Of a stretch of 64,000 nt of DNA, positions 23,447 to 31,813 are shown one piece after another. The translations under genes and the position numbers were made by a program. The notes beneath the pieces are model-generated. The model was not told the DNA's origin and did no database searches. It saw only the letters and a list, made by a program, of their open reading frames with translations. Every line of letters begins with the position of its first letter. Within the stretch, counting starts at the first letter, position 1. Source of the stretch: Streptomyces hawaiiensis (GTDB taxonomy: Bacteria; Actinomycetota; Actinomycetes; Streptomycetales; Streptomycetaceae); the NCBI RefSeq assembly GCF_004803895.1, contig NZ_CP021978.1, positions 5,394,001-5,458,000 on the forward strand. The letters are read 5' to 3'.

Positions 23447-24701
23447 CCAGGAACGCGCCGCCCGCGAGCAGCACCAGCACCCCGCCCGTGATGCCGAGCG
23501 CGGTCCCGATGCCGCTGGAGCCGTCCGCGGCCGGGGCACTGGCCACCGGCTTCGAACCGGTCCCGGCCGTGCCGCTGCCGCCGTCCCCGGAGCCGCCGGC
23601 CTCGCCGGAGGGGTTCGCGCCGGGCTGGGCACTGGCCTGCGCGGCGCCCTTGGGCGGCACCAGCTCGCCGACCGGCTGCACCTTCCCGGCCGCCTTGAAG
23701 CCCCAGTCGAACAGCCGGGCCGTCTCCTTGTAGACCTCGTTGTGCTCGGGCTTCTCCGGGTTCATCACCGTCACCAGCAGCACCTTGCCGCCCCGCTCGG
23801 CGACGCCGGTGAAGGTGGCGCCCGCGTTGGTGGTGTTGCCGTTCTTGACGCCCGCGATGCCCTGGTAGACGGGCACGTCGGAGTCGCCGGACAGCAGCCG
23901 GTTGGTGTTCTGGATCTCGAAGGACTCGCGGACCGGCTTGCCCTTCTTGCCCTTCTTCGTCTTCCCGGGGAACTTGGCGCTGACCGTCGAGGCGTACTCG
24001 CGGAAGTCCTTCTTCTGCATCCCGGAGCGGGCGATCAGCGTCAGGTCGTACGCGGAGGAGACCTGCCCCTCGGCGTCGTAGCCGTCCGGGCTGACGACGT
24101 TCGTGTCGAGGGCCTGGAGCTCCTCGGCGTGCTCGTTCATGTCCTTGACGGTGTTCTCGACGCCCTTGTTCATGGCGGACAGCACGTGCACGGCGTCGTT
24201 GCCGGAGCGCAGGAAGACGCCCAGCCACAGGTCGTGGACCGTGTACGTCTCCTCCTCCTTTATGCCGACCATGCTGGAGCCCGAGCCGATGCCCGCCAGG
24301 TCGGAGGGGGCGACCTTGTGCTTGGCGTCCCTCGGAAACTTCGGCAGGAGCGTGTCCGCGAACAGCATCTTCAGCGTGCTCGCCGGGGCGAGGCGCCAGT
24401 GCGCGTTGTGCGCGGCCAGCACGTCGCCGGTCTCGGCGTCGGCGACGATCCAGGAGCGGGCGCTCACGTCCTTCGGCAGCACCGGTACGCCGCTCGCCAG
24501 GTTCACCTGCGTTCCCGGCTCGCCGAGCCGGGCGCCGCCCACGGTCGACATCGACGCGGGGGGAGTGGCCGACGGGCTGCCCGAAGGACTTGCCGAGGGG
24601 CTGGGGGCGGCGACGGCGGCGGGAGCGGCCAGGGCGAGGGACGACAGGACGGCGGAGGTGACCAGCAGGGATCGCCCAGTGGTCTTCTTCGGAGCGGACA
24701 C
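23382..24701 (-). CDS. D-alanyl-D-alanine carboxypeptidase (serine-type PBP)
   Basis: A 439-residue exported penicillin-binding protein. A signal peptide (1-32) and Ser/Pro/Ala linker precede the peptidase S11 domain. The nucleophile is Ser108 in PASTLKM, the second motif SGN is in FLRSGNDAV, and the third motif reads VKNGNT instead of the common KTG. After a Gly/Ser-rich linker a C-terminal transmembrane helix (GIGTALGITGGVLVLLAGGAFLV) anchors it. It trims terminal D-Ala from peptidoglycan stem peptides. I use GTG 24701, just before the signal peptide; longer starts add residues without signal character. The 3' end overlaps the convergent YihY gene by 65 bp. Confidence 0.9.
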   Translation of the reverse strand: MSAPKKTTGRSLLVTSAVLSSLALAAPAAVAAPSPSASPSGSPSATPPASMSTVGGARLGEPGTQVNLASGVPVLPKDVSARSWIVADAETGDVLAAHNAHWRLAPASTLKMLFADTLLPKFPRDAKHKVAPSDLAGIGSGSSMVGIKEEETYTVHDLWLGVFLRSGNDAVHVLSAMNKGVENTVKDMNEHAEELQALDTNVVSPDGYDAEGQVSSAYDLTLIARSGMQKKDFREYASTVSAKFPGKTKKGKKGKPVRESFEIQNTNRLLSGDSDVPVYQGIAGVKNGNTTNAGATFTGVAERGGKVLLVTVMNPEKPEHNEVYKETARLFDWGFKAAGKVQPVGELVPPKGAAQASAQPGANPSGEAGGSGDGGSGTAGTGSKPVASAPAADGSSGIGTALGITGGVLVLLAGGAFLVNRRWPLPDLVRRRTRPGDED

Positions 24702-24856
24702 GGTCGGAAACGTACATGCCGTACGGGGGGAAGTCCCGTCTCCGGCCCCACCCCGCGAACGGAACCGGACAGGCCCTGGCGATACTGGTCTCATGCTGTG
24801 CTCATCCGGGGGACAACCCCCGGACCCCCGGCCGGCCCCGGGAGCCCGGCGCTGTG

Positions 24857-24877
24857 ATGAAAGGTCTGATTCTGTGA
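24857..24877 (+). other. Six-codon mini-ORF overlapping the next start
   Basis: ATG-AAA-GGT-CTG-ATT-CTG-TGA (peptide MKGLIL) ends with a stop that overlaps the GTG start of the small membrane protein gene at 24874 (GTGA). It may be a coupled leader peptide or chance. The AAAGGT within it could also serve as the ribosome-binding site for the GTG. Confidence 0.3.
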
Positions 24878-25113
24878 AGCTCAGCCGCCCCGTCTCCTGG
24901 TTCCTGCTCGCCTTCGGGGTGTGGAGCTGGGTCATCTGGATCACTTTCGTCAAGAACCTGGTCGCGGACGGCAGCGGGCTCGCCTTCGACGACGGTCGTC
25001 CCACGGCCTACTTCTGGGTGCACCTGCTGCTCGCCGTCGTTTCCTTCGTATTGGGGACGGCTGTCGGGGCCATCGGGTTGCGTGGTCTGCGCGCACTGCG
25101 CCGGACGTCATAG
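24874..25113 (+). CDS. Small two-helix membrane protein, unknown function
   Basis: A 79-residue protein with two hydrophobic helices (VSWFLLAFGVWSWVIWITFV near 7-26 and WVHLLLAVVSFVLGTAVGAIGL near 47-68) and a basic C-terminus. The family is common beside the metallophosphoesterase gene in streptomycetes as I recall. No function is known to me. It is 23 bp before the phosphoesterase gene and probably shares its promoter, which must lie in the 170-bp divergent gap to the carboxypeptidase gene. Confidence 0.75.
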   Translation: MKLSRPVSWFLLAFGVWSWVIWITFVKNLVADGSGLAFDDGRPTAYFWVHLLLAVVSFVLGTAVGAIGLRGLRALRRTS

Positions 25114-25136
25114 CCGCGATCGGGAGACACGACACC

Positions 25137-26807
25137 GTGGTCATCGTTTTCGTACTCGTCGCAGTGCTGGTCCTGGCCGTCGTCGTGACGGCCAACTGGT
25201 ACGTGTGGCGTCGCCTGTTCCGCGACACGACCCGCGGCCCGGGCCTCACCCGCCGCGCGGGCGCGGTCCTGATCGCCGGCGGCTGGGCCCTGGCGATCGG
25301 GGCCCTGGTCGCCGAACGCTCGGGCGCCCCCTTCTGGCTCCAGCAGGTCCTCGCGTGGCCGGGCTTCCTGTGGCTGGCCCTGTCGATATACCTGCTGCTG
25401 GCGGTGGTGGCCGGGGAGGTCATCCGACCACTCCTGCACCGCTTCCTCGAACACCGCGCGAGACGCACGAACGGGGCCCCGCGACCCGGCCCGGCGCCGA
25501 CCACCGGGGAGCCGGCTGCGACCTCCAGGCCCGGCGCCGCCGCAGCCACGGTACCCGGCTCACCCGTGGGCCGTACTCCCGCGACCGACCCCCAGAGGAA
25601 CGGCAGCGGCACCGCGGCCCCGACGGCCACGCGGCCGGCGGACAACACCGGCACGACCCCCGCGCCCGCGACCGCCTCGCAGTCGGGCGGCGCCGGTGGG
25701 GCGACTGCAGCCGCCGCGACGGCGGCAGCCCCACAGCCGGCCAGCGACGCGCCCCAGGCACCCGCGGCCCCGCCCCAGCCCGACCACGGCGCAGGTGCGC
25801 TCACGGCCGCGCCCTCCGCGCCGCAGGCGAACGGCGGCGGCGTGACCCACGCACCCGCACCCGCCTCGCAGCCCGCCCCCAGCCGTAGCACGACCGGCTC
25901 CGCGACCGCCCCCGGCCCGCAGGCCGACCCCGCGCCAGGCGCCCCCGAGGGCTCCCCGCGGTCCGCCGCCGGCCCCACCGGGCCCTCTCGCCGTCTCTTC
26001 GTCTCACGGGTCGTCGCCGGGGCCGCCGCGGCCGCTGCCGTGGGGACCGTCGGGTACGGGACGTACGGTGTGCTGCGCGGGCCGAAGGTCAAGCGGGTCA
26101 CCGTGCCGCTGGCCAAGCTGCCGCGGGCCGCGCACGGGTATCGGATCGCCGTGGTCAGTGACGTGCACCTCGGCCCGGTCCTGGGACGCGGCTTCGCGCA
26201 GAAGGTCGTCGACACGATCAACTCCACCCAGCCCGACCTGATCGCGGTCGTCGGCGACCTGGTCGACGGCAGTGTGAAGGACCTCGGCCCCGCAGCGGCC
26301 CCGCTCGCCCAGCTGAGGGCCCGTCACGGGTCCTACTTCGTCACCGGCAACCACGAGTACTTCTCCGGCGCCGGACAGTGGGTCGAGGAGGTCCGCCGCC
26401 TGGGCCTGAACCCCCTGGAGAACGCGCGCAGGGAGATGCCGTACTTCGACCTCGCCGGCGTCAACGACGTCGCGGGCGAGGACGAGGGCCAGGGCCCCGA
26501 CTTCGCGAAGGCGCTCGGCGACCGGGACACCGCACGCGCATGCGTGCTGCTCGCCCACCAGCCGGTCCAGATCCACGACGCCGTCGAGCACGGCGTCGAC
26601 CTCCAGCTCTCCGGCCACACCCACGGCGGCCAGCTCTGGCCCGGCAACCTCATCGCCGCCGGCGCCAACCCCACCGTCGCGGGCCTGGACCGGTACGGCG
26701 ACACCCAGCTCTACGTCTCGCGCGGCGCCGGCGCCTGGGGCCCGCCCACCCGCGTGGGCGCACCGTCGGACATCACCCTGATCGAGCTCGCGTCGAAGCA
26801 GGCCTGA
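25137..26807 (+). CDS. Membrane-anchored metallophosphoesterase with a long Pro/Ala-rich linker
   Basis: A 556-residue protein. Three N-terminal membrane helices (about 1-105) are followed by 150-170 residues of low-complexity Ala/Pro/Gly/Thr sequence. An arginine-led hydrophobic segment (RRLFVSRVVAGAAAAAAVG) then precedes a calcineurin-like phosphoesterase domain. Metal ligands are visible in VVSDVHLGP, VVGDLVDGS, GNHEYF and LSGHTHGGQLWP. The domain resembles YkoE/YaeI-type phosphoesterases, some of which act on UDP-diacylglucosamine or lipids. The substrate is unknown. Which side of the membrane the catalytic domain faces depends on the second hydrophobic segment, which looks twin-arginine-like. 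Confidence 0.85.
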   Translation: MVIVFVLVAVLVLAVVVTANWYVWRRLFRDTTRGPGLTRRAGAVLIAGGWALAIGALVAERSGAPFWLQQVLAWPGFLWLALSIYLLLAVVAGEVIRPLLHRFLEHRARRTNGAPRPGPAPTTGEPAATSRPGAAAATVPGSPVGRTPATDPQRNGSGTAAPTATRPADNTGTTPAPATASQSGGAGGATAAAATAAAPQPASDAPQAPAAPPQPDHGAGALTAAPSAPQANGGGVTHAPAPASQPAPSRSTTGSATAPGPQADPAPGAPEGSPRSAAGPTGPSRRLFVSRVVAGAAAAAAVGTVGYGTYGVLRGPKVKRVTVPLAKLPRAAHGYRIAVVSDVHLGPVLGRGFAQKVVDTINSTQPDLIAVVGDLVDGSVKDLGPAAAPLAQLRARHGSYFVTGNHEYFSGAGQWVEEVRRLGLNPLENARREMPYFDLAGVNDVAGEDEGQGPDFAKALGDRDTARACVLLAHQPVQIHDAVEHGVDLQLSGHTHGGQLWPGNLIAAGANPTVAGLDRYGDTQLYVSRGAGAWGPPTRVGAPSDITLIELASKQA

Positions 26808-26997
26808 CAGCAGCGCACCTCCTGTGAGAGTGCTGTGAAACCGCACCGAAACGCCCATTGGTAAGTTCTTTCCCAACTCATCAGATCTCCCTTCCCCCTG
26901 CTCAAAATCCTGTGATTGGGTGAGCCCGCCACGAAGGGGTGTGGCATACACACAAGGGCCCCAACGGGTCTCAAAGGGCCTGGGGAGGGCAGAGCCG

Positions 26998-28553
26998 ATG
27001 CGATCGGTTCGCATACGGATACTCGCGGGGCTGCTGGTCCTGGCCGCCGCGGGCGTGGGCGCCTGGCAGTTCCTGCCGTCGAAGGGCGACGGGAAGACCA
27101 TCACGGTCGGCACGACGGACGGCGTCACCTCGCTCGACCCGGCCGGTGCCTACGACGCGGGCTCCTGGGCGCTGTTCAGCAACGTCTTCCAGTCACTGCT
27201 GACCTTCGCGCCGGGCGGCACCGCCCCCGTGCCGGACGCGGCGAAGACCTGCGCGTTCGCCCACGGCGACCTCACCACGTACCGCTGCGAGCTGCGCGAC
27301 GGCCTCACCTTCCCGAGCGGCCGGGCGATGAACGCCGAGGACGTGAAGTACTCCTTCGACCGGATCCTGAAGATCAAGTCCCCGGTCGGCCCGGCGTCCC
27401 TGCTCGGCACGCTCGGTTCCGTGGACGCCGAGGGCATGACCGTCACCTTCCACCTGACCTCGCCGGACGCGACGTTCCCCTTCAAAGTGGCCACCGGCGC
27501 CGGCTCGATTGTCGACCGCACCGCGTACCCGGCCGGCAAGCTGCGCACCGACGACGGCGTCGACGGCACGGGCCCGTACACCCTCACCTCGTACACAAAG
27601 GACCACGACGCGGTCCTCGCGCCCAGCCGGCACTACCGGGGCGCCGTCAGCGGCGGCGCCGCCCGGCCCGTCGAACTGCGCTACTACGCCACCCCCGAGG
27701 CCCTGGACACCGCCTGGAAGGACCGGCAGGTCGAGGTCGCGACCGACCAGCTGCCCCCGGCGTCCTCGCCGGCCTCAACCCGAGCGACCCCAGCCAGCGC
27801 GTGTACGAGGCGGACGGCTCCGAGACCCGGAACCTGTACTTCAACACCCGCGCGGGCAAGCCGCTGCACGACCCGAAGGTCCGGCAGGCCATGGCCTGGC
27901 TGATCGACCGCGAGCGGCTGGCCGCCACCGTCTACGACGGCACCGTCGACCCCCTGTACTCCCTGATCCCGGCCGGTCTCACCGGGCACACCGCCTCGTT
28001 CTTCGACGACTACCCCAAGCAGGACCCCAAGAAGGCCCGGCAGCTGCTCACCCAGGCCGGCGTGAGCCTGCCGGTGCACTTCACCTACGGCTACGCCGAG
28101 GGCCGCGGCGCCGGCAAGCAGGAAGCGGCCGAGCTCAAGAAGGAACTGGAGGCGAGCGGCCTGTTCCAGGTCACCCTCAAGGGCTACGAGTGGACCGCCT
28201 TCCAGAAGCAGTGGGCGAGCGGCAAGCTCGACGCGTACGCCGTCGGCTGGGTCGCCGACTTCCCCGACCCGGACACCTTCGGCGCCGCGCTCGTCGGCAC
28301 CGGCAGCGCCATGAACACCGGCTACAGCAGCAAGACCGTCGACCGGCTCATCAAGGACAGCCGGCGCTACGCCGAGCGGACCGAGGCCGACCAGGACTTC
28401 CGCTCGGTGCAGCAGACCGTCGCGCAGGACGTCCCGGTGCTGCCGCTGTGGCAGGCCAAGGAGTACGTCGTCACCACCGAGGACGTCGGCGGCGGCCAGT
28501 ACCTGGCGGACGGCACGGGCGTGTTCCGCCTGTGGAGCCTCACCGCGCTCTGA
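26998..28553 (+). pseudogene. Peptide ABC transporter substrate-binding protein with one-base frameshift
   Basis: From ATG 26998 a signal-like N-terminus (RIRILAGLLVLAAAGVGAWQF) leads into an SBP family 5 domain (TVGTTDGVTSLDPAGAYD, LTFPSGRAMNAEDVKYSFDRI). Near 27760, after TDQLPPA, the frame is lost, and the rest (AGLNPSDPSQRVYEADG to RLWSLTAL) continues in the next frame. Restoring one base in GCCCCCGGCGTCC would rejoin them, and both halves otherwise look well conserved. It is either a very recent mutation or a sequence error. No permease or ATPase genes are next to it. Oligopeptides would be the expected ligands. Confidence 0.8.
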
Positions 28554-28572
28554 CGGCCCGCCCGGCCACGGC

Positions 28573-29319
28573 TCAGGAGCCGGTGCGCCGCCGGGCCGCC
28601 GGATCCGGGACGGCGTTCGTCATCCCCGGCAGGAACTCCGTGAACAGGTCGTGCACCTCCCGTACGAGCGGCCGCAGCACCCGGAAGCGGGCCAGGGCCA
28701 CGCCCCGCGCGGTGAGCCGGGCACCGCGCTCGGCGAGCCGGTAGCTGCGTTCGCGCCCCTCGGTGCGGTCGAAGATCCAGTACAGGACGAGCCCCATCTG
28801 GGACAGCCACATCAACTCGGGCAGGGCGTCCCGCAGTTCCTCGGGCACCTTGGTCTTGGTGGCCCCGGCGAGCACCTCCCGGTGGACGCTGATGGCCTCC
28901 TCGCGCGCGTGCTCCGACTCGGGCGAGAAGGGGCTGAGCGGGCTGTCCGGGTCGGCGGCGTTCTTGAAGAACTGCACCGCGAACTCGTGGTAGGGCGCGG
29001 CGATGTCCAGCCAGGCCCGCAGCACCCCCGCCAGACGGGCCTCCAACTCGCTCTCCCGGTCCAGGATCTCCCGGACCGCCACCTGGTGCTCGGCGGCGAT
29101 ACGGTCGTAGAAGCCCTGGATCAGGTGCTCCTTGCCCGCGAAGTAGTAGTAGGCGTTGCCGACGGAGACCCCGGCCTCCTTGGCGATGGCCCGCATCGTC
29201 GTCTTGTCGTAGCCGTGCTCCTGGAACAGCCGCATGGCCGTCTCCAGGATCAGGGCGCGGGTCTGCTCGGACTTGGTGGGGGTGGCGCCGTCGTCGGGGC
29301 CGTCGTTCTTCGCGGGCAC
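28573..29319 (-). CDS. TetR-family transcriptional repressor
   Basis: A 248-residue regulator with an N-terminal TetR helix-turn-helix (ALILETAMRLFQEHGYDKTTMRAIAKEAGVSVGNAYYYF, about 20-65) and a helical ligand domain. It is the last gene of a three-gene minus-strand operon whose promoter carries two TTGAAC/GTTCAA palindromes (30280-30338), so autorepression is likely. I use GTG 29319. TAGGCT lies eight bases upstream, which would also allow a leaderless internal transcript. The ligand is unknown. Confidence 0.86.
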   Translation of the reverse strand: MPAKNDGPDDGATPTKSEQTRALILETAMRLFQEHGYDKTTMRAIAKEAGVSVGNAYYYFAGKEHLIQGFYDRIAAEHQVAVREILDRESELEARLAGVLRAWLDIAAPYHEFAVQFFKNAADPDSPLSPFSPESEHAREEAISVHREVLAGATKTKVPEELRDALPELMWLSQMGLVLYWIFDRTEGRERSYRLAERGARLTARGVALARFRVLRPLVREVHDLFTEFLPGMTNAVPDPAARRRTGS

Positions 29320-29351
29320 GGGAAGAGAGCCTAACGTCAGCAGGAGTGCGG

Positions 29352-29846
29352 CTACCGGGGGGCACAGGTGCCGTCGGCGCAGCCCGGCGCGGTGTAGCTC
29401 CAGCCGCTGCCGGGGGCGTACGACCAGCCGTCCGCCCGCCGGTACACCCGTCCGCCCCACTGCGCCCCGCCGCGCTGCCCCCGGTGCCACTGCGCCCCGC
29501 GCCACTTGGCGGCGGCGAGCACCGCGCCCTTGGCGAGCCGGGCGCCGGACGGGGTGCTCAGCCGGTGGGCGAGCGGCCGGTGCTCGCGCAGCGCCCACAG
29601 GGTGACCACCCAGGCGGCGGGGCCCCGGTAGACCTGTCCGGCGTCGCCGACGACGGTGATCTCGTCGAGGGTGGCGCCGTGGTCGAGGGCGGGGAAGCGC
29701 CGCCGGGCCTCCTCGGAGCCGGCCGGGACCGGCTCCAGCGGCACCAGTTGCGGCTGCCGCAGGAGCCAGTCGCGCAGGAACGCGCACAGGGAGCACTCGG
29801 CGTCGTACAGGACGGTGAGCCGGCGGACCGGTGCGGGTGCGTTCAT
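29352..29846 (-). CDS. Thiol-disulfide oxidoreductase DCC family protein (DUF393)
   Basis: A 164-residue protein starting with the DCC signature LTVLYDAECSLCAFLRDWLL (DxxCxxC near residue 15-20), a thioredoxin-like redox motif. The C-terminal 40 residues are rich in Gly, Trp and Tyr and end in GCADGTCAPR with two more cysteines. It lies 12 bp after the membrane-protein gene and 32 bp before the TetR gene, in one operon. The family is poorly characterised. A role in redox handling at the membrane is inference only. Confidence 0.8.
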   Translation of the reverse strand: MNAPAPVRRLTVLYDAECSLCAFLRDWLLRQPQLVPLEPVPAGSEEARRRFPALDHGATLDEITVVGDAGQVYRGPAAWVVTLWALREHRPLAHRLSTPSGARLAKGAVLAAAKWRGAQWHRGQRGGAQWGGRVYRRADGWSYAPGSGWSYTAPGCADGTCAPR

Positions 29847-29858
29847 GACGGTCTCCGC

Positions 29859-30266
29859 TCAGGCCTGCGCCGTGGGGGCGACCCAGCCCTGCGGCGGCAC
29901 CGGCGGCACCTGCTCCCGTTCCATCGCGCCCCGGCGCCGGATCCGGTTGAGCACGTAGACGTTGGCCAGGTGCATCACGCCGAGCACCAGCAGCACCACA
30001 CCGAGCTTGGTCGACAGGGCCTCGAAGATGCCGCGGGCGTCGGTGATGGTCTCGTCGTCGCTCAGGTACAGCGCGACGAACCCGAGGTTGACGAGGTAGA
30101 AGCCGACCACCAGGAGGTGGTTGACGGCCTCGGCGAGCTTCTCGTTGCCGTGCAGCACGTCGGCGAGGAAGACCCTGCCGTTCCGGCTGAGCGTGCGGGC
30201 CACCCAGATGGTCAGACCGATGCTGACCAGCAGGTAGATGACGTAGGAGATGACCGTGCGGTCCAT
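29859..30266 (-). CDS. Membrane protein of unknown function, first gene of the TetR operon
   Basis: A 135-residue protein with three hydrophobic segments (VISYVIYLLVSIGLTIWVA near 5-23, HLLVVGFYLVNLGFVALYL near 50-68, LGVVLLVLGVMHLANVYVL near 88-107) and a proline-rich tail. I recognise no family. It is the first gene behind the promoter with paired palindromic operators, followed by a DCC oxidoreductase and the TetR regulator. The three probably form one inducible response. Confidence 0.75.
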   Translation of the reverse strand: MDRTVISYVIYLLVSIGLTIWVARTLSRNGRVFLADVLHGNEKLAEAVNHLLVVGFYLVNLGFVALYLSDDETITDARGIFEALSTKLGVVLLVLGVMHLANVYVLNRIRRRGAMEREQVPPVPPQGWVAPTAQA

Positions 30267-30279
30267 AGCCCCACCCTTC

Positions 30280-30338
30280 TTGAACACGTTCAAAACGCTG
30301 TCGAGGAAGACTGTAGACCTACTTTTGAACATGTTCAA
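30280..30338 (-). promoter_or_regulatory. Promoter with two TetR-type palindromic operators
   Basis: TTGAACACGTTCAA (30280-30293) and TTGAACATGTTCAA (30325-30338) share TTGAAC/GTTCAA arms with a two-base centre, 45 bp apart. Read on the minus strand, the upstream palindrome itself supplies a -35 TTGAAC, followed after 17 bases by TACAGT as -10. The second palindrome lies in the early transcribed region. A repressor on either site would block the promoter. The TetR gene of the same operon is the natural candidate. Confidence 0.75.
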
Positions 30339-30387
30339 CACGGTGGTCGCGGGGTGATTGTCAGTGGTGGCTCGTACGGTCGTCGGC

Positions 30388-31046
30388 ATGGGAATCGTGA
30401 CGTTCGTCGACGAGACGACGGCGGGGGAGCGGCGCACGGCCTGGGAGCTGGAGATCGCCGAAGAACGGCTGCCCCGATCGACGCCCCGCAGAACTCGGCC
30501 CACCGCTACGGCGGCGAGTACGCCATGTGGCTCCGTGACGGCCAGGACCCCGTCGCCCCCATCCCCCTGGAGGACATCCCGCCCCTGGTCCTCTCCGAAG
30601 TCCTGCGCGACGTCGACCTGTTCGTCGGCGTCTCCAGCATCGGCAACGACCCGACCTGGCAGGACGGCGGCCCAGGCAGCCGCTTCCGGGAGTACTGGAC
30701 GTCGTACGGCTTCGGCGAGCTGAACCAGAGCGCCGAGACCCGCAGGCTCCTGCTGGAACGCCTGGTCCCGCGTCTGGCGACAGCCGACCGCTGCACCCTG
30801 GAGGGCCGCTTCCTCCACGTCCGCGGCGACCGCCACACCTACAAGATCCACCTGGGCTCGGGCAACATCCTCATGACCCCGAACGACCAGTACCTCTGCA
30901 TCGTCCCGAAGTCCGCCCCGGCAACCCCCGGGACGGGCTACCTCCCCTACGAGGGCGACCGCATGCTGTCGGTCATCCTCAGCAAGGCGATGATGCTGGC
31001 GGCGGACACGAAGATCACGGACCCTTCGATCCTGAGCCAGTTGTGA
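30388..31046 (+). pseudogene. C-terminal remnant of a DUF4132/DUF7737-type protein
   Basis: MGIVTFVDETTAGERRTAWELEIAEERL in one frame is followed, after a shift near 30475, by a long conserved-looking stretch in another frame (LEDIPPLVLSEVLRDVDLFVGVSSIGNDP, WQDGGPGSRFREYW, YKIHLGSGNILM, LSVILSKAMMLAADTKI). These are the last portion of large DUF4132-containing proteins as I know them, which are often more than 800 residues. Only about 220 codons remain and no upstream part exists here, since the operator region begins at 30338. This is a truncated, frameshifted relic. Confidence 0.75.
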
Positions 31047-31049
31047 GTG

Positions 31050-31661
31050 TCAGTCGTCCGAGCCCGACCGGCCCGCCTCCAGGATCGCGGCGACGTCCAG
31101 GGTGACTTCGGCGCCGACGGTGTCGGGGAGCGTGACGAGTTCGCCGGGGGCATGCGGACGGTGTTTCTCGTAGGAGTCCCCGGCGGGTTCGGTGAGGACA
31201 TGCAGGCGCTGGTGCTTGCGATCGACGATGACATACACGGGGACCTTCGCCTCCGCGTACGCGGTGACCTTGGTGCGCAGGTCCGACCGGTAGTTGCTGG
31301 AGGTGACCTCCAGGACCAGGCGGAAGCAGACGGGGTCGTAGCAGTTGTTCTCGATGAGGTGGTCCCGGTAATCGGCGTCCACGAGGGACAGGTCCGGGAT
31401 CGCGTAGTCCTCCGTACCGGTCGGCAGCCAGAGGCCGATGCCCTGAACGAGCTTCGATTCCGGCCCATGGAGGCCCGCTTCCATGAAGGGCAGCATGAGG
31501 TCGGTCAGGGCCACCGCGTGCGCGCCGTCAGGGGGTGGGGACACGAGGATCTGGCCTCCGATGATCTCGACTCGGTAGCCAGGGTTGCGCTCCATGAGCC
31601 GGTTGGCCTCCGCGATCAGCGGACGCCTTCCGTAAGGCCGCTCGACGGCTGCAGCGGACAT
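31050..31661 (-). CDS. Uma2-family (DUF820) putative PD-(D/E)XK nuclease
   Basis: A 203-residue protein typical of the Uma2/DUF820 family, abundant in Streptomyces. The fold's acidic and lysine residues are visible in YAIPDLSLVDADY, FRLVLEVTSSNYRSDLRTKVTAYAEAKVPVYVIVD (E-x-V then K). The family has a restriction-endonuclease-like core, but its biology is unknown. Many members accompany mobile or multicopy gene sets. The start ATG 31661 follows GGGAGG. It stands alone, convergent with the DUF4132 relic (3-bp gap) and downstream of the sdh terminator. Confidence 0.82.
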   Translation of the reverse strand: MSAAAVERPYGRRPLIAEANRLMERNPGYRVEIIGGQILVSPPPDGAHAVALTDLMLPFMEAGLHGPESKLVQGIGLWLPTGTEDYAIPDLSLVDADYRDHLIENNCYDPVCFRLVLEVTSSNYRSDLRTKVTAYAEAKVPVYVIVDRKHQRLHVLTEPAGDSYEKHRPHAPGELVTLPDTVGAEVTLDVAAILEAGRSGSDD

Positions 31662-31762
31662 CAGGGTGCCTCCCGTGGCTGGTGTCGAGAGCATCATCGT
31701 AGGCCGGACGACCTCCGGGCGGCCCGTCCCGCTGCGTTCACCCGATGGTGTGGCATATGCCA

Positions 31763-31795
31763 GAGGGCCCCGTCTCCAGCGGAAACAGGGCCCTC
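31763..31795 (-). terminator. Terminator of the sdh operon
   Basis: GAGGGCCC (31763-31770) pairs with GGGCCCTC (31788-31795) across a 17-base loop, 18 bp after the sdhB stop on the minus strand. A perfect 12-bp palindrome, TGGCATATGCCA (31751-31762), abuts it. The stretch 31662-31762 otherwise only holds the upstream region of the Uma2 gene. Confidence 0.65.
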
Positions 31796-31813
31796 GAGCG
31801 CAAGCGATCGATC

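Noticed and set aside
26998..28553. Programmed frameshifting in the peptide-binding protein gene
   Set aside because: No slippery heptamer or downstream structure typical of programmed events is seen, and the family is not known to use it; mutation or error is simpler.
30388..31046. A genuine short gene in two frames
   Set aside because: The sequence matches the tail of a much larger family and needs a frameshift, so a relic is more likely.
31751..31762. Perfect palindrome TGGCATATGCCA as an operator
   Set aside because: Single copy beside the sdh terminator with no gene start close by in a sensible position; left as a note only.
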